This document shows positions 23,502 through 32,586 of a stretch of 32,850 nucleotides of DNA, piece by piece. Made by a program: the position numbers and the translations under genes. The notes under the pieces were generated by a model. The model made no database searches. It worked only from the letters and a program-made list of their open reading frames with translations, and had not been told where the DNA came from. The first letter of the stretch is position 1; each line of letters starts with the position of its first letter. This DNA comes from Deltaproteobacteria bacterium (lineage in GTDB: Bacteria; Desulfobacterota; Binatia; Binatales; Binataceae): positions 1-32,850 of the forward strand of contig JAKAVN010000002.1 of assembly GCA_021827495.1 (NCBI GenBank), written 5' to 3'.

Positions 23502-25292
23502 ATGCCAAGGTTATCGTTGCCTTCCCTGATGGTCGTGCTGGCCGCGGCCGCGCTGACGCTGGGCGCCGGATGCGGCCAAGTGCAGGGCCGCAGGTTTCAG
23601 CCTCCGCCCGGCACCGCGCTAAGCGATGCTGGCCAGCAACAGTCGCCGTTCGGCGGCAAGCCGACGATCGACATTCCGCCACAGGCCAGGGCGATGGGCG
23701 CGTTTTTACAGGCCGAGGTCGCCACGGAACAGGGCGACCGTACCGAGGCGCTGAAAGCTCTCGAGGAGGCGGTCCAGTACGACCCCGGCAATGCCACGCT
23801 GCGGGTGACGCTGGCCACGCTCTACGTGCGTAACGGCCGCCTGCCGGAGGCGCGCGCCCAGATTGACCAGGCGATCAGGATCGAGCCCGGCTCCTCGCGC
23901 GCGCTGTTGCTCGCGGCCGGCATCGATTCCGCGCTGGGCGACGATGCTGGCGCCGAACAGCACTACAAGGAAGTGATCAAACTCTCGCCCAAGAACCAGG
24001 AAGCCGATCTGTTTCTGGGCACGCTGTACGCCAAGCGCGGCGACTACGAGCAGGCGCGCAAGGTCTTCGAGCAGTTGATCGCGCTCGACCCGCACTCGTT
24101 CCTGGGCTACTACTACGCCGGGCGCACGATGCTGGCGGCGAACAACTACCCGGCGGCCGAGCGCTACTACAACAAGGCGCTCGAGCTCAATCCGCAATCC
24201 GAGCTGGCGCTGCTCGACTTCGCCGCGCTGCGCGAGGACCAGGGACGGCGCGACGATGCGCTCGCGATCTACAAGAAGATCCTGCAGATCAACCCCAACG
24301 ACGACCGCGCGCATCAGCGCATGGCCGAACTGTACTTTGCCGCGCACGCCGCGGCTGAAGCGCCGGTGACGCAGGCGCCCGCGCCCGAGAAGATCGACAT
24401 CAGCCCGAGCGATACCCGCACCAAGATTGGGCTCCTGTACTTCGAGCGCGGCGACTTCGACCGCGCCGCCACCGAGTTCAACCTGGTGCTCGGCGCCGAG
24501 CCCGACAACTACCGCGTCCATTATTATCTCGGCACCGCTTACAGCGAACTCGGCGATTACGGCAAGGCGACGGCGGAATTCGAGCGGATTCCCGACGCCA
24601 ACGAGCATTACGTTGAATCGCGCCTGCAGCTCGCCTACATCTACGACAAGCAGCATGACTACGACCAGGCGATCGCCGCGCTCAACCAGGCGCTGGCGAA
24701 GAAGCCCGACAATGCCGAGATTCTCGGCTTCACGGTGGGCGTCTACCAGGAAAAGAAGGACTATCCGACCGCGATCAAGCTCGCGCAGCGGATGGTCAGC
24801 CTCGAGCCGAAGAACGACAAGTACCATTTCACGCTCGGCGCGCTCTACGACGAGAGCAAGCAGCGTCCAGCCAGCATCGCCGAGATGCGCAAGGCCATCG
24901 ATCTCAATCCGGGAAACGCGCAGGCGCTCAACTACCTCGGCTACACTTACGCCGAGGCCGGCAACCACCTCGACGAGGCCGAAAAACTCGTCAAGCGCGC
25001 GCTCGTGGTCGAGCCCGAGGACGGCTTCTATATCGACAGCCTCGGATGGGTCTATTACCAGAAGGGCGAATACGGCAGGGCGGTCGAGCAGCTCGAGAAG
25101 GCGGTCAACCTGACCGGCGACGATCCCACCATCACCGAGCACCTCGGCGACGCCTACGCTAAGCTGGGCCGCTATGACCAGGCCGGGCAACAATACGAGG
25201 ACGCACTCAAGCGGACCACCGACCAGGAGCAGGCCGCGCGGCTCAAGGGAAAGTTGCAAGCCCTGCGCAATGTGGGCAGCGCCGGCCATTGA
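23502..25292 (+). CDS. TPR-repeat protein, probable envelope lipoprotein
   Basis: This 596-residue protein begins with an export signal (MPRLSLPSLMVVLAAAALTL) ending at GAGC, a possible though imperfect lipobox (Cys about residue 24). The rest is a long series of tetratricopeptide repeats, about 12-14 units: for example YKEVIKLSPKNQEADLFLGT, YYNKALELNPQSELALLDFA, YLGTAYSELGDYGKATAEFE and LGWVYYQKGEYGRAVEQLEK. A spacer rich in Ala/Pro (about residues 287-307) splits the array. TPR arrays bind protein partners, so it probably scaffolds envelope complexes. GTG 23460 would be an alternative start. It overlaps the next lipoprotein gene by 23 nt. Confidence 0.85.
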   Translation: MPRLSLPSLMVVLAAAALTLGAGCGQVQGRRFQPPPGTALSDAGQQQSPFGGKPTIDIPPQARAMGAFLQAEVATEQGDRTEALKALEEAVQYDPGNATLRVTLATLYVRNGRLPEARAQIDQAIRIEPGSSRALLLAAGIDSALGDDAGAEQHYKEVIKLSPKNQEADLFLGTLYAKRGDYEQARKVFEQLIALDPHSFLGYYYAGRTMLAANNYPAAERYYNKALELNPQSELALLDFAALREDQGRRDDALAIYKKILQINPNDDRAHQRMAELYFAAHAAAEAPVTQAPAPEKIDISPSDTRTKIGLLYFERGDFDRAATEFNLVLGAEPDNYRVHYYLGTAYSELGDYGKATAEFERIPDANEHYVESRLQLAYIYDKQHDYDQAIAALNQALAKKPDNAEILGFTVGVYQEKKDYPTAIKLAQRMVSLEPKNDKYHFTLGALYDESKQRPASIAEMRKAIDLNPGNAQALNYLGYTYAEAGNHLDEAEKLVKRALVVEPEDGFYIDSLGWVYYQKGEYGRAVEQLEKAVNLTGDDPTITEHLGDAYAKLGRYDQAGQQYEDALKRTTDQEQAARLKGKLQALRNVGSAGH

Positions 25293-26133
25293 GCTGCTGC
25301 GCCGGAGCTGGCGCGCCGTTGCCGGCGCGGCGGCCTTGGCGCTGGCAATCTTCCAGCTTTCGGCCTGCGCGCTGACTACGGGCGCGCCGCCCGCGCCAAC
25401 GCCCGCCGCCGCCACGCCGGCTAGCGCGATGCTCGCGGCGCTCGCCGATCGCGAGCGGTCGCTCCGCTCGATACAGACCGGGGCGATAATGGAGTACAGC
25501 GCCGCCGACGGCCAGCACTTCCGCACGCACGAGGAGATCGCGCTCGCGCGCCCGGCCAGTATGCGGGTCGAGGCGGTTTCACCGTTCGGCGCCACGATGG
25601 TGCTGGCGGCTGACGGGGCCGGCCGGCTGATGATCTTTGACCCGTCGAAAAACGTCCTGATGAGCGGCGGAGCCAGCGCCGCCACGCTCGAGCGCTACGT
25701 GCGGATCCCGCTGGCGCCGGTGGCCGCGGTCGGGCTTTTGATGGGCCTCGCGCCGGATCCGGCCGAGCTCGGCACGCCGCCCGGCTCCGTCAGCGCTACG
25801 GACGGGATGACGGTCGCGATGTGGCGCCTGGACGACGGCGGCACGCGCGAACTGGGCTTCATCGGCGGAGAGTTGGCGATGGTGCGCGAGCGCGACAGCG
25901 CCGGGGCTCAGCGCTACGCGGTGCGCTACAGCGATTGGCGCGACGCGGGCGGAACCAACTTCCCGCACAAGGTCGCGGCCGACTTTCCCGCCAGCCGCAT
26001 CACGCTGCGCTACGAGGCGCCGGCGCTCAATGCCGCGCTTAAGCCCGCACTGTTCGTGCTGACGCCGGCGCCAGGCACCAAACAGATTTCGATCGACGCC
26101 GGCGCGGGCGCCGCGCCGGGAGTGGCGGGCTGA
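25270..26133 (+). CDS. LolB/DUF4292-like outer-membrane lipoprotein
   Basis: This 287-residue protein has a good type II signal, AALALAIFQLSAC, with lipobox L30-S-A-C33. The mature part begins with a Pro/Ala spacer, then RSIQTGAIMEYSA, HEEIALARPASMRVEAVSPF, ADGAGRLMIFDPSKN and RIPLAPVAAVGLLMG, the DUF4292/LolB-like pattern of half-barrel lipoproteins that hold hydrophobic ligands or other lipoproteins. It could pass lipoproteins to the outer membrane as LolB does, but the identity is too low to claim LolB. ATG 25270 was chosen since it gives an exact signal peptide and overlaps the TPR gene by 23 nt, implying translational coupling. Confidence 0.75.
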   Translation: MWAAPAIELLRRSWRAVAGAAALALAIFQLSACALTTGAPPAPTPAAATPASAMLAALADRERSLRSIQTGAIMEYSAADGQHFRTHEEIALARPASMRVEAVSPFGATMVLAADGAGRLMIFDPSKNVLMSGGASAATLERYVRIPLAPVAAVGLLMGLAPDPAELGTPPGSVSATDGMTVAMWRLDDGGTRELGFIGGELAMVRERDSAGAQRYAVRYSDWRDAGGTNFPHKVAADFPASRITLRYEAPALNAALKPALFVLTPAPGTKQISIDAGAGAAPGVAG

Positions 26134-26142
26134 ACGCGGCCG

Positions 26143-27846
26143 ATGAGCCTTCGCCGCGCGTTCGCGATGCTGCTGTGTCCCGCGCTGGCCGCCGCCGCCG
26201 CGGCGGCCGGATGCCGCGTGCAGCGGCCGCTCAACCAGCACGAGCGCGAGCAGATTCTCTACCAATCGACCATCAGCGACCCGCGCACTTTTAATCCGAT
26301 CCTGGTTACCGACTCGGCCTCGGGCGAGGTGGTCGGCGATCTCTTCGAGGGGCTGGTCAGGATCAATCCGATCACGACCCTGCCCGAGCCGGGCCTGGCC
26401 GAGCGCTGGGAGTTGAGCGAAGGCGGCAAGACGATCGTCTTCCATCTGCGCCACGGCGTGAAATGGTTCGATGGCGCGCCCTTCACCGCGCGCGACGTGG
26501 TTTTCACCATGCGCGCGATCTACGACCCGCGCGTTCCGAATATCGAAGAGCCCAGCCTCACCGTCGATGGCCAGCCGCTCAAGGTCGAGGCGCTGGATGA
26601 CTACACCGTGCGGATGACGATGCCGCGTGTGTTCGCGCCGCTGCTCTACGCGATTGGCGTCCCGATCGTGCCCGCGCACCTGCTCGAGCCGGCGCTCGAA
26701 GCCGGCAAGTTCAATCACACCTGGGGCATCAATACGGCGCCGGAAAAAATCGTCGGGCTTGGCCAGTTCGAGATGGCGCGTTACGTGCAGGCGCAGTTCG
26801 TCCAGTTCAAGCGCTATCCGGACTACTGGATGCGCGGCGAGAAAGGCGGGCGGTTGCCGCGGCTGCATGGCGAGACGCTCCAGATCGTACCCGACGGCAA
26901 CGCCCAGTACCTGCGCTTTCTCGCCGGGCAGATCGACATCTACACGCCGCGCCCGGAGGAAGTCGTCGACCTGCGCGACAAACAGCAGCGGCTCGGCATC
27001 ACCCTCAAGCAAATCGGCATCGACACCGGCTCGCTGTTCTTCGCCTTCAACCGCAACCTCAATCATTACACCCGCAACGGCGTGGTCGATCCGAAGTACC
27101 GCTGGTTCACCGACCTCCGCTTCATGCGCGCGATCGCCCATGCGGTCGACAAGCAGGGCATGATCAATCTCTGCTTCCACGGCCTCGCCGTGCCGGCGGT
27201 CTCCGACACCTCGCCCGCCAACAAGGTCTTTCATAATCCCAACCTCAAGGACTACGACTACAACCTCAAGGAGGCTGGCGGCCTGCTGGAAGCCGCGGGC
27301 TACCATCTGGTCAACGGCGTGCGCCGCGACCCGAAGGGCCATCGGGTGGAGTTCAACCTTGCGACCAACACCGGCGTGAACGTGCGCGACGAGATGTGCG
27401 TCATTTTCCAGCAGGACCTCTTAAGGCTCGGCATCAAGGTCAATTACCGTCCGCTGGAGTTTACCACGCTGGTCGACAAGCTTGACTCCACCTACGACTG
27501 GGACGTGGTGCTGATCGGCTTCACCGGCGGGATCGAGCCCAACAATGGCGCCGACTTTTTGCGCTCGTCGGGCACCCTGCACCTGTGGTATCCCAAGGAG
27601 CCCAAGCCGGCCACGGCGTGGGAAGCCGAGATCGACCGCCTGCTTGAACAGGGCACGATGGTGATGGATCCGCTCAAGCGCGCGCCGTATTACTGGCGCA
27701 TCCAGGCAATCCTCCACGACCAGTTGCCGATCATTGAGACTGTGCGCCAGGTGCGCTATCAGGCTTGGAAGAATTCGCTGGAGAACTTCCGGCCCACCGT
27801 GTGGGGCGTCTACAAGCCCGAATGGATCGAGTTCCGGCCCGAGTGA
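26143..27846 (+). CDS. Peptide/solute ABC transporter substrate-binding lipoprotein (SBP family 5)
   Basis: This 567-residue protein is a DppA/OppA-type binding protein. A lipoprotein signal ends at AAAAGC (C24). Family-5 signatures: DPRTFNPILVTDSASGEVVG, LFEGLVRINP, LAERWELSEGGKTIVFHLRH, GVKWFDGAPFTARDVVFTM and the C-terminal DVVLIGFTGGIEPNNGADFL. It captures peptides, or other compounds such as opines or amides, in the periplasm and delivers them to the permeases encoded just downstream. It starts 9 nt after the lipoprotein gene and is followed by an 18-nt gap. Confidence 0.93.
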   Translation: MSLRRAFAMLLCPALAAAAAAAGCRVQRPLNQHEREQILYQSTISDPRTFNPILVTDSASGEVVGDLFEGLVRINPITTLPEPGLAERWELSEGGKTIVFHLRHGVKWFDGAPFTARDVVFTMRAIYDPRVPNIEEPSLTVDGQPLKVEALDDYTVRMTMPRVFAPLLYAIGVPIVPAHLLEPALEAGKFNHTWGINTAPEKIVGLGQFEMARYVQAQFVQFKRYPDYWMRGEKGGRLPRLHGETLQIVPDGNAQYLRFLAGQIDIYTPRPEEVVDLRDKQQRLGITLKQIGIDTGSLFFAFNRNLNHYTRNGVVDPKYRWFTDLRFMRAIAHAVDKQGMINLCFHGLAVPAVSDTSPANKVFHNPNLKDYDYNLKEAGGLLEAAGYHLVNGVRRDPKGHRVEFNLATNTGVNVRDEMCVIFQQDLLRLGIKVNYRPLEFTTLVDKLDSTYDWDVVLIGFTGGIEPNNGADFLRSSGTLHLWYPKEPKPATAWEAEIDRLLEQGTMVMDPLKRAPYYWRIQAILHDQLPIIETVRQVRYQAWKNSLENFRPTVWGVYKPEWIEFRPE

Positions 27847-27864
27847 TCGCGCGCCGCGCAAGCG

Positions 27865-28845
27865 ATGGCCAGGTTCCTGCTAAAGCGCCTGCTCAACATG
27901 ATCCCGCTGATCATCGGGATCACCTTCCTTTCGTTCCTGGTGATGTCGCTGGCGCCGGGCAACTTTCTTTCCAACCTCAAGCTCAATCCCGCCATCTCGC
28001 CCCAGGTGATCCGCCAGATGGAGGCGCAGTTCGGCCTCGATCAGCCGCTGCTGGTGCGCTACGCCAAGTGGCTGTGGCAGTTGCTCCATTTGAATCTTGG
28101 AATCTCGATGAGCTACCGGGTCAACGTGGCCTCGCTCATCGCCTCGCGCGCATTCAACACGATGGTGCTGGCCGCCACCAGCATGGTCTTCGCCTGGGCC
28201 GTGGCGATTCCGATCGGGATGGTCGTCGCCATCAGGCAGAACTCGATCTGGGACCGCGTGCTGTCGTTCCTGGCGTTCTTCGGGATGTCGGTGCCGAATT
28301 TTTTTCTCGCCTTCCTGATGATGTATTTGGCGCTGCGCAGCGGATGGTTCCCGGTGGGCGGCACGTTTTCGGTGTACTATCAGAGCCTCGATGAATGGGG
28401 CCGCATCGCCGACCGCATCAACCATCTCATCCTGCCGGCCTTCGTGCTGGGCGTGGCGGGGATGGCCTCGCTGATGCGCCTGATGCGCTCGCAGATTCTC
28501 GAGATCAAGAACTCGGAGTTCGTGCGCACGGCGCGCGCCAAGGGCCTGCCGGAACGCGTCGTGATCTACAAGCACGTGCTGCGCAACGCGCTCAATCCCT
28601 TCGTCACGCTGGCCGGCTACGGGCTCGCCGACCTGCTGGGCGGCGCGGCGCTGGTCGAGGCGGTGATGAACCTGCAGGGGCTGGGGCTGCTGCTGCTCGA
28701 CGCGGTGCGCTCGCTCGACATTTATCTGGTGATGGGCTCGGTGCTGATGGGCACCGTGCTGCTGCTATTGGGCAACCTGCTGGCCGACATCGCGCTGGTG
28801 ATGGTCGACCCGCGCGTTGATTTCTCCTCGCTGAGCGCGGACTGA
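27865..28845 (+). CDS. dppB: Dipeptide-type ABC transporter permease (DppB-like)
   Basis: This 326-residue inner-membrane protein begins FLLKRLLNMIPLIIGITFLS, the standard DppB/OppB start, with six predicted helices. The ATPase-docking EAA loop is seen as SEFVRTARAKGLPERVVIYK followed by HVLRNALNP. It forms the translocation path with the DppC-like protein. It is 2 nt from the next gene (28848), so the two permeases are translationally coupled. The length and motif order are normal for the family. The substrate is inferred from the binding protein only. Confidence 0.93.
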   Translation: MARFLLKRLLNMIPLIIGITFLSFLVMSLAPGNFLSNLKLNPAISPQVIRQMEAQFGLDQPLLVRYAKWLWQLLHLNLGISMSYRVNVASLIASRAFNTMVLAATSMVFAWAVAIPIGMVVAIRQNSIWDRVLSFLAFFGMSVPNFFLAFLMMYLALRSGWFPVGGTFSVYYQSLDEWGRIADRINHLILPAFVLGVAGMASLMRLMRSQILEIKNSEFVRTARAKGLPERVVIYKHVLRNALNPFVTLAGYGLADLLGGAALVEAVMNLQGLGLLLLDAVRSLDIYLVMGSVLMGTVLLLLGNLLADIALVMVDPRVDFSSLSAD

Positions 28846-28847
28846 GC

Positions 28848-29954
28848 ATGCCGGCCTCGCACGCGACAATGCCGGACAACCACGCCGCGGCGCTCGCGCC
28901 GGCGACGCGGGCGCCGCGTGTCCGCGCGCTGCTGGATGGCCTCGGCCGCGAATGGCGCCGCGCCTCGTGGGTGGTGCGGCTCTCGGTTAGCTGCCTGCTG
29001 GTGTTCTATTTTATGGCCGCCGCCTCGCCCTTCGTCGCGCCCTACGATCCGATCCGCCAGTATCGCGAGCTGCCCGACTGTCCCCCGATGAGCCTGCATC
29101 TGGCGCCGCCGGCACAGTGGGCGCACGGATTTTTCTACGCCTATCCGATGCGGATGAGCGACGCGGCGGCGCGGATTTTCACCCCTGATCGCACGCGCAA
29201 GACCTACCTGCGATTTTTCCACCACGGCCATCTCTTCACCACCGAGTCGCCCGGCGAGCCGTACTTCATCATGGGCAGCGACGGGCTGGGCCGCGACCTC
29301 TTTTCGCGCATCGTATACGGCGCGCGGGTCAGCATGTGCGTGGGGCTGATCGGCGTGCTGATCAGCTTCTCGCTCGGCATCACGGTGGGTGCGTTCTCAG
29401 GCTATGTCGGCGGACTCACCGACAATTTGATCATGCGCTGGTCGGAGATTGAGATGTCGCTGCCGTCGTTCTACTTTCTGCTCGCGCTGGCCGCGGTAAT
29501 CCCCGCCGGCGTAAGCCCGGTGATGACTTTTTTCGTGATCGTCGCGATCATGAGCTTCATCAGCTGGGCCGGCTTCGCCCGGATCATCCGCGGAATGGCG
29601 GCTTCGGTGCGCTCGCGTCCTTACGTCGAGGCGGCGCGCGCGCTGGGCGCCTCACGCGCGCGCGTGATTTTTCTCCACGTCATTCCCTCGGTGCTCGGCT
29701 ATGCGATCGTCGCGGCGACCCTGTCGATTCCAGGTTTCATCCTGGGCGAGAGCGCGCTCTCGCTGCTCGGCCTGGGCATCCAGGAGCCGGCCGCGAGCTG
29801 GGGCAACCTGCTGGCGCAGGCGCAGGACGTGCAGAACCTCGCGCGCTACCCGTGGATTCTCATCCCGGGCGTTTTCATTTTCCTCACCGTGATGGCATTC
29901 AACTTCCTCGGCGACCATCTGCGCGACCGCCTCGACCCCGGCAACCTGGGCTAG
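28848..29954 (+). CDS. dppC: Dipeptide-type ABC transporter permease (DppC-like) with enlarged periplasmic loop
   Basis: This 368-residue permease has the DppC motifs PYDPIRQYRELP (after helix 1), MGSDGLGRDLFSRIVYGARV and the EAA loop RPYVEAARALGASRARVIFL, ending GDHLRDRLDPGN. Usual length is near 300; here about 40 extra N-terminal residues and about 40 extra residues in the first periplasmic loop (residues about 72-140, with FFYAYPMRMSDAAARIFTPD and FFHHGHLFTTESPGEPYF) account for the excess. The long loop, rich in aromatic and His residues, may touch the binding protein or substrate. The transmembrane part is complete. Confidence 0.92.
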   Translation: MPASHATMPDNHAAALAPATRAPRVRALLDGLGREWRRASWVVRLSVSCLLVFYFMAAASPFVAPYDPIRQYRELPDCPPMSLHLAPPAQWAHGFFYAYPMRMSDAAARIFTPDRTRKTYLRFFHHGHLFTTESPGEPYFIMGSDGLGRDLFSRIVYGARVSMCVGLIGVLISFSLGITVGAFSGYVGGLTDNLIMRWSEIEMSLPSFYFLLALAAVIPAGVSPVMTFFVIVAIMSFISWAGFARIIRGMAASVRSRPYVEAARALGASRARVIFLHVIPSVLGYAIVAATLSIPGFILGESALSLLGLGIQEPAASWGNLLAQAQDVQNLARYPWILIPGVFIFLTVMAFNFLGDHLRDRLDPGNLG

Positions 29955-30045
29955 GCGATTCGGGGCCGAGAAGGTGATGGCGCGCGCGTCGAGCAAGGGC
30001 AGGACGGCCAATGAACACCAAACTGATCGCAAGGAGTATCGCAAG

Positions 30046-31500
30046 ATGAGCAGCAGCGAACTGACTTGGCTGGATGCGGCGGCGCAGGCCGAACTCGTCG
30101 CCAAGGGCGAGATCGAGCCGGCCGAATTGGCCGAGGCCGCGATCGCGCGGATCGAGCGGCTGAACCCGCAACTCAACTGTGTCATCTTTCCGCGCTACGA
30201 AAAGGCGCGCGCCGAGGCCCGCAGCCGCGGCGCCATCCCCGGCGGCATTTTCCGCGGTGTGCCGTTTCTGATGAAGGACCTGATCCAGACGGTCGAGGGC
30301 GAGCCCTTCAGTTGGGGATGGAAGCCCTTCAAGGACGCCGGGATGGTCGCGCGCTCGACCTCGTACGTGGCGGCGAAGTTCCGCGCCGCCGGCCTGATCA
30401 TGCTCGGGCAAAGCGCGGTGCCCGAGTGGGGCGCGACGCTGTCCACTGAGACCCGCGCGTGGGGCGCCACCCGCAATCCTTGGGACACGGCGCGTGTCAC
30501 CGGCGGATCGAGCGGCGGCGCGGCCGCCGCGGTCGCCTCGGGCATCGTGCCGATCGCGCACGGCAACGACGCCGGCGGGTCGATTCGGGTTCCGGCCTCA
30601 TTCTGCGGACTGGTCGGGCTCAAGGGCTCGCGCGGCCGGACCTCGCTGGGACCCGCGCACGCCGATTTCTGGCATGGCCTGTGCGAAGAGGGCGCGCTGG
30701 TGCGCACGGTGCGCGACGCGGCGGCCGCGCTGGATGCGGTCGCGGGCTACATGCCGGGTGATCCGTGGATGGCGCCGCCGCCGGCGCGGCCGTTCCGTAC
30801 CGAAGTCGGCCAGCCGCCGGGCCGCCTGCGAATCGGTTTCATGGATCGCGCCCCGGCGTTTCATCCGGGGCTCGATCCCGAATGCCCGGCGGCGGTGCGC
30901 GGCGCGGCCAAGTTGCTGGAGTCGCTCGGCCACCAGGTCGAAGCGAATTTTCCCGCGGCGCTCGACGACGCCACGCTAAGCTCGGCCTTCGGCAAGGTTG
31001 TGGCCGGCGGCGAGGCGCGGCAGGCCGTGACGGTCGAGAAGATGCTGGGGCGCGCGGTCGGACCCGGCGATTTCGACCAATGGACCTGGTTCCTGGTCGA
31101 GCGCGGCCGTCGCCTGAAGCTGGTCGATTACCTGGCCGCGTGCGAGTGGTTTAACGAATTCTCGCGCGCGGCGGCCGGATGGTGGAGCGGCGGGTTCGAC
31201 GTGCTGGTGACGCCTACGATGGCGCAGCCGGCGCCCGAGCTGGGGACCTTCAAAACCGGCCCCGGCGAGCATCCTAGCAACGTCGGCGTGCGGCTCAACC
31301 AGGTCAGCCCCTTCACCACGCCCTGGAACATCACGGGCCAGCCGGCGATCTCGCTGCCGCTCCACATGACGCCCGGCGGGCTTCCGGTCGGCGTCCAGTT
31401 CATCGCGGCTTACGGGCGCGAGGATTTGCTGCTGCGGCTGGCGGCGCAGGTCGAGCAGGCCGCGCCCTGGGCGGATCGCCACCCGCGCGTGTGCGCTTGA
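30046..31500 (+). CDS. Amidase-signature hydrolase inside the ABC transporter operon
   Basis: This 484-residue protein has the Ser-cisSer-Lys triad of amidase-signature enzymes: K77 (FLMKDLIQT), S155/S156 ([15 protein letters not shown]) and nucleophile S179 ([20 protein letters not shown]). It hydrolyses a carboxamide bond; the substrate is unknown. It resembles catabolic amidases (6-aminohexanoate-cyclic-dimer hydrolase group) more than GatA, and no gatB or gatC is present. An AAGGAG ribosome site at 30031-30036 selects ATG 30046 over upstream starts. Its position between the permease and ATPase genes suggests it acts on the imported compound. The amidase has no signal peptide, so it works in the cytoplasm. 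Confidence 0.9.
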   Translation: MSSSELTWLDAAAQAELVAKGEIEPAELAEAAIARIERLNPQLNCVIFPRYEKARAEARSRGAIPGGIFRGVPFLMKDLIQTVEGEPFSWGWKPFKDAGMVARSTSYVAAKFRAAGLIMLGQSAVPEWGATLSTETRAWGATRNPWDTARVTGGSSGGAAAAVASGIVPIAHGNDAGGSIRVPASFCGLVGLKGSRGRTSLGPAHADFWHGLCEEGALVRTVRDAAAALDAVAGYMPGDPWMAPPPARPFRTEVGQPPGRLRIGFMDRAPAFHPGLDPECPAAVRGAAKLLESLGHQVEANFPAALDDATLSSAFGKVVAGGEARQAVTVEKMLGRAVGPGDFDQWTWFLVERGRRLKLVDYLAACEWFNEFSRAAAGWWSGGFDVLVTPTMAQPAPELGTFKTGPGEHPSNVGVRLNQVSPFTTPWNITGQPAISLPLHMTPGGLPVGVQFIAAYGREDLLLRLAAQVEQAAPWADRHPRVCA

Positions 31501-31623
31501 TGGACGAGCAGTGGCGCGCGGGGCTGAAGCGGCTCGATCGTCCATCGAGAGCGGCGCGGCAACGGAGCGCTGCGGCCGGGCATGATGAAAAGGCGGCGCG
31601 ACGGATGATAGGTTAAACCTCGC

Positions 31624-32586
31624 GTGCAGCCGCTCCTCGAAGTCAAAGATCTGCGGACCTCGTTCTTCACCGAGGCGGGCGAGGTGCGCGCCGTCGACGG
31701 CGTGAGCTTCGCGGTCGAGCCGGGCAAGCTGATGGGCCTGGTGGGCGAGTCGGGATCGGGCAAGACCGCGAGCGTGCTCTCGATCATGCGGCTTTTGCCC
31801 GAACGCGCGCGCGTGGTGGGCGGCGCGGTGCTGTTCGAGGGGCGCGACCTGCTAAGCCTCAGCGAGCCCGAGATGCGCGCGGTGCGCGGCGCGAAGATCG
31901 CGATGATCTTCCAGGAGCCGATGACCTCGCTCAACCCGGTTTTCACCATCGGCAACCAGATCGGCGAGGCCGTGCGGCTCCATCAGCACACCGCGCGGCG
32001 CGAGACGCTCGAGCGCACGATCGAGGCGCTGCGCCTGGTCGGAATCGCCGATCCCGAGCGCCGCGTCAACGACTATCCGCATCAGCTCTCGGGCGGGATG
32101 CGCCAGCGGGTGATGATCGCGATGGCGCTCGCGTGCAAGCCCCGGTTGCTCATCGCCGACGAGCCAACCACCGCGCTCGACGTCACTATCCAGGCCCAGA
32201 TTCTCGACCTGATCCGCGAGCTGCAGGTGCGGCTGGGGCTGGCGGTGATCCTGGTCACGCACGACCTCGGGATCGTCGCCCAGTACGCCGACGACGTGAC
32301 CATCCTGTACGCCGCGCGGGTGATGGAGCAGGCGGCGTCGGCCGAGCTGTTCCGCAATCCGCTCAACCCTTATACGCGCGGCCTGCTTGAATCGATTCCC
32401 GGCGTCGACGGCCGCCATCATCGCCGCCTGCGCGCGATTGCGGGCACCATCCCGAGCGCGCTCCATCCGCCCTCCGGATGCCGGTTTCATCCGCGCTGTC
32501 CGATGGCGATCGACGAGTGCGCGCGGGTCGATCCGCCGCTTGTCTCCAAGGCCGCCCAACACCTGGTCGCCTGCATCCGTGTCTAA
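31624..32586 (+). CDS. dppD: Dipeptide-type ABC transporter ATPase (DppD/OppD-like)
   Basis: This 320-residue ATPase has Walker A GESGSGKT (41-48), Q-loop [14 protein letters not shown], signature LSGGMRQRV (155-163), Walker [15 protein letters not shown] (D179, E180) and the switch His in [11 protein letters not shown]. The C-terminal oligopeptide-ABC domain carries a cysteine cluster, [15 protein letters not shown], which in this family can bind a [4Fe-4S] cluster or metal. The start is GTG at 31624. A 123-nt gap (31501-31623) after the amidase gene has a 9-bp inverted repeat (31499-31507/31538-31546) and no gene. It overlaps the next ATPase by 8 nt. Confidence 0.95.
   Translation: MQPLLEVKDLRTSFFTEAGEVRAVDGVSFAVEPGKLMGLVGESGSGKTASVLSIMRLLPERARVVGGAVLFEGRDLLSLSEPEMRAVRGAKIAMIFQEPMTSLNPVFTIGNQIGEAVRLHQHTARRETLERTIEALRLVGIADPERRVNDYPHQLSGGMRQRVMIAMALACKPRLLIADEPTTALDVTIQAQILDLIRELQVRLGLAVILVTHDLGIVAQYADDVTILYAARVMEQAASAELFRNPLNPYTRGLLESIPGVDGRHHRRLRAIAGTIPSALHPPSGCRFHPRCPMAIDECARVDPPLVSKAAQHLVACIRV

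Noticed and set aside
23706-27342. Very long minus-strand frames opposite the TPR, lipoprotein and binding-protein genes
   Set aside because: They are opposite well-supported genes with strong domain matches. The high third-position GC of the real genes keeps the opposite strand open.
30046-31500. GatA subunit of glutamyl-tRNA amidotransferase
   Set aside because: No gatB/gatC nearby, and the context is an ABC uptake operon, so a catabolic amidase is more likely.
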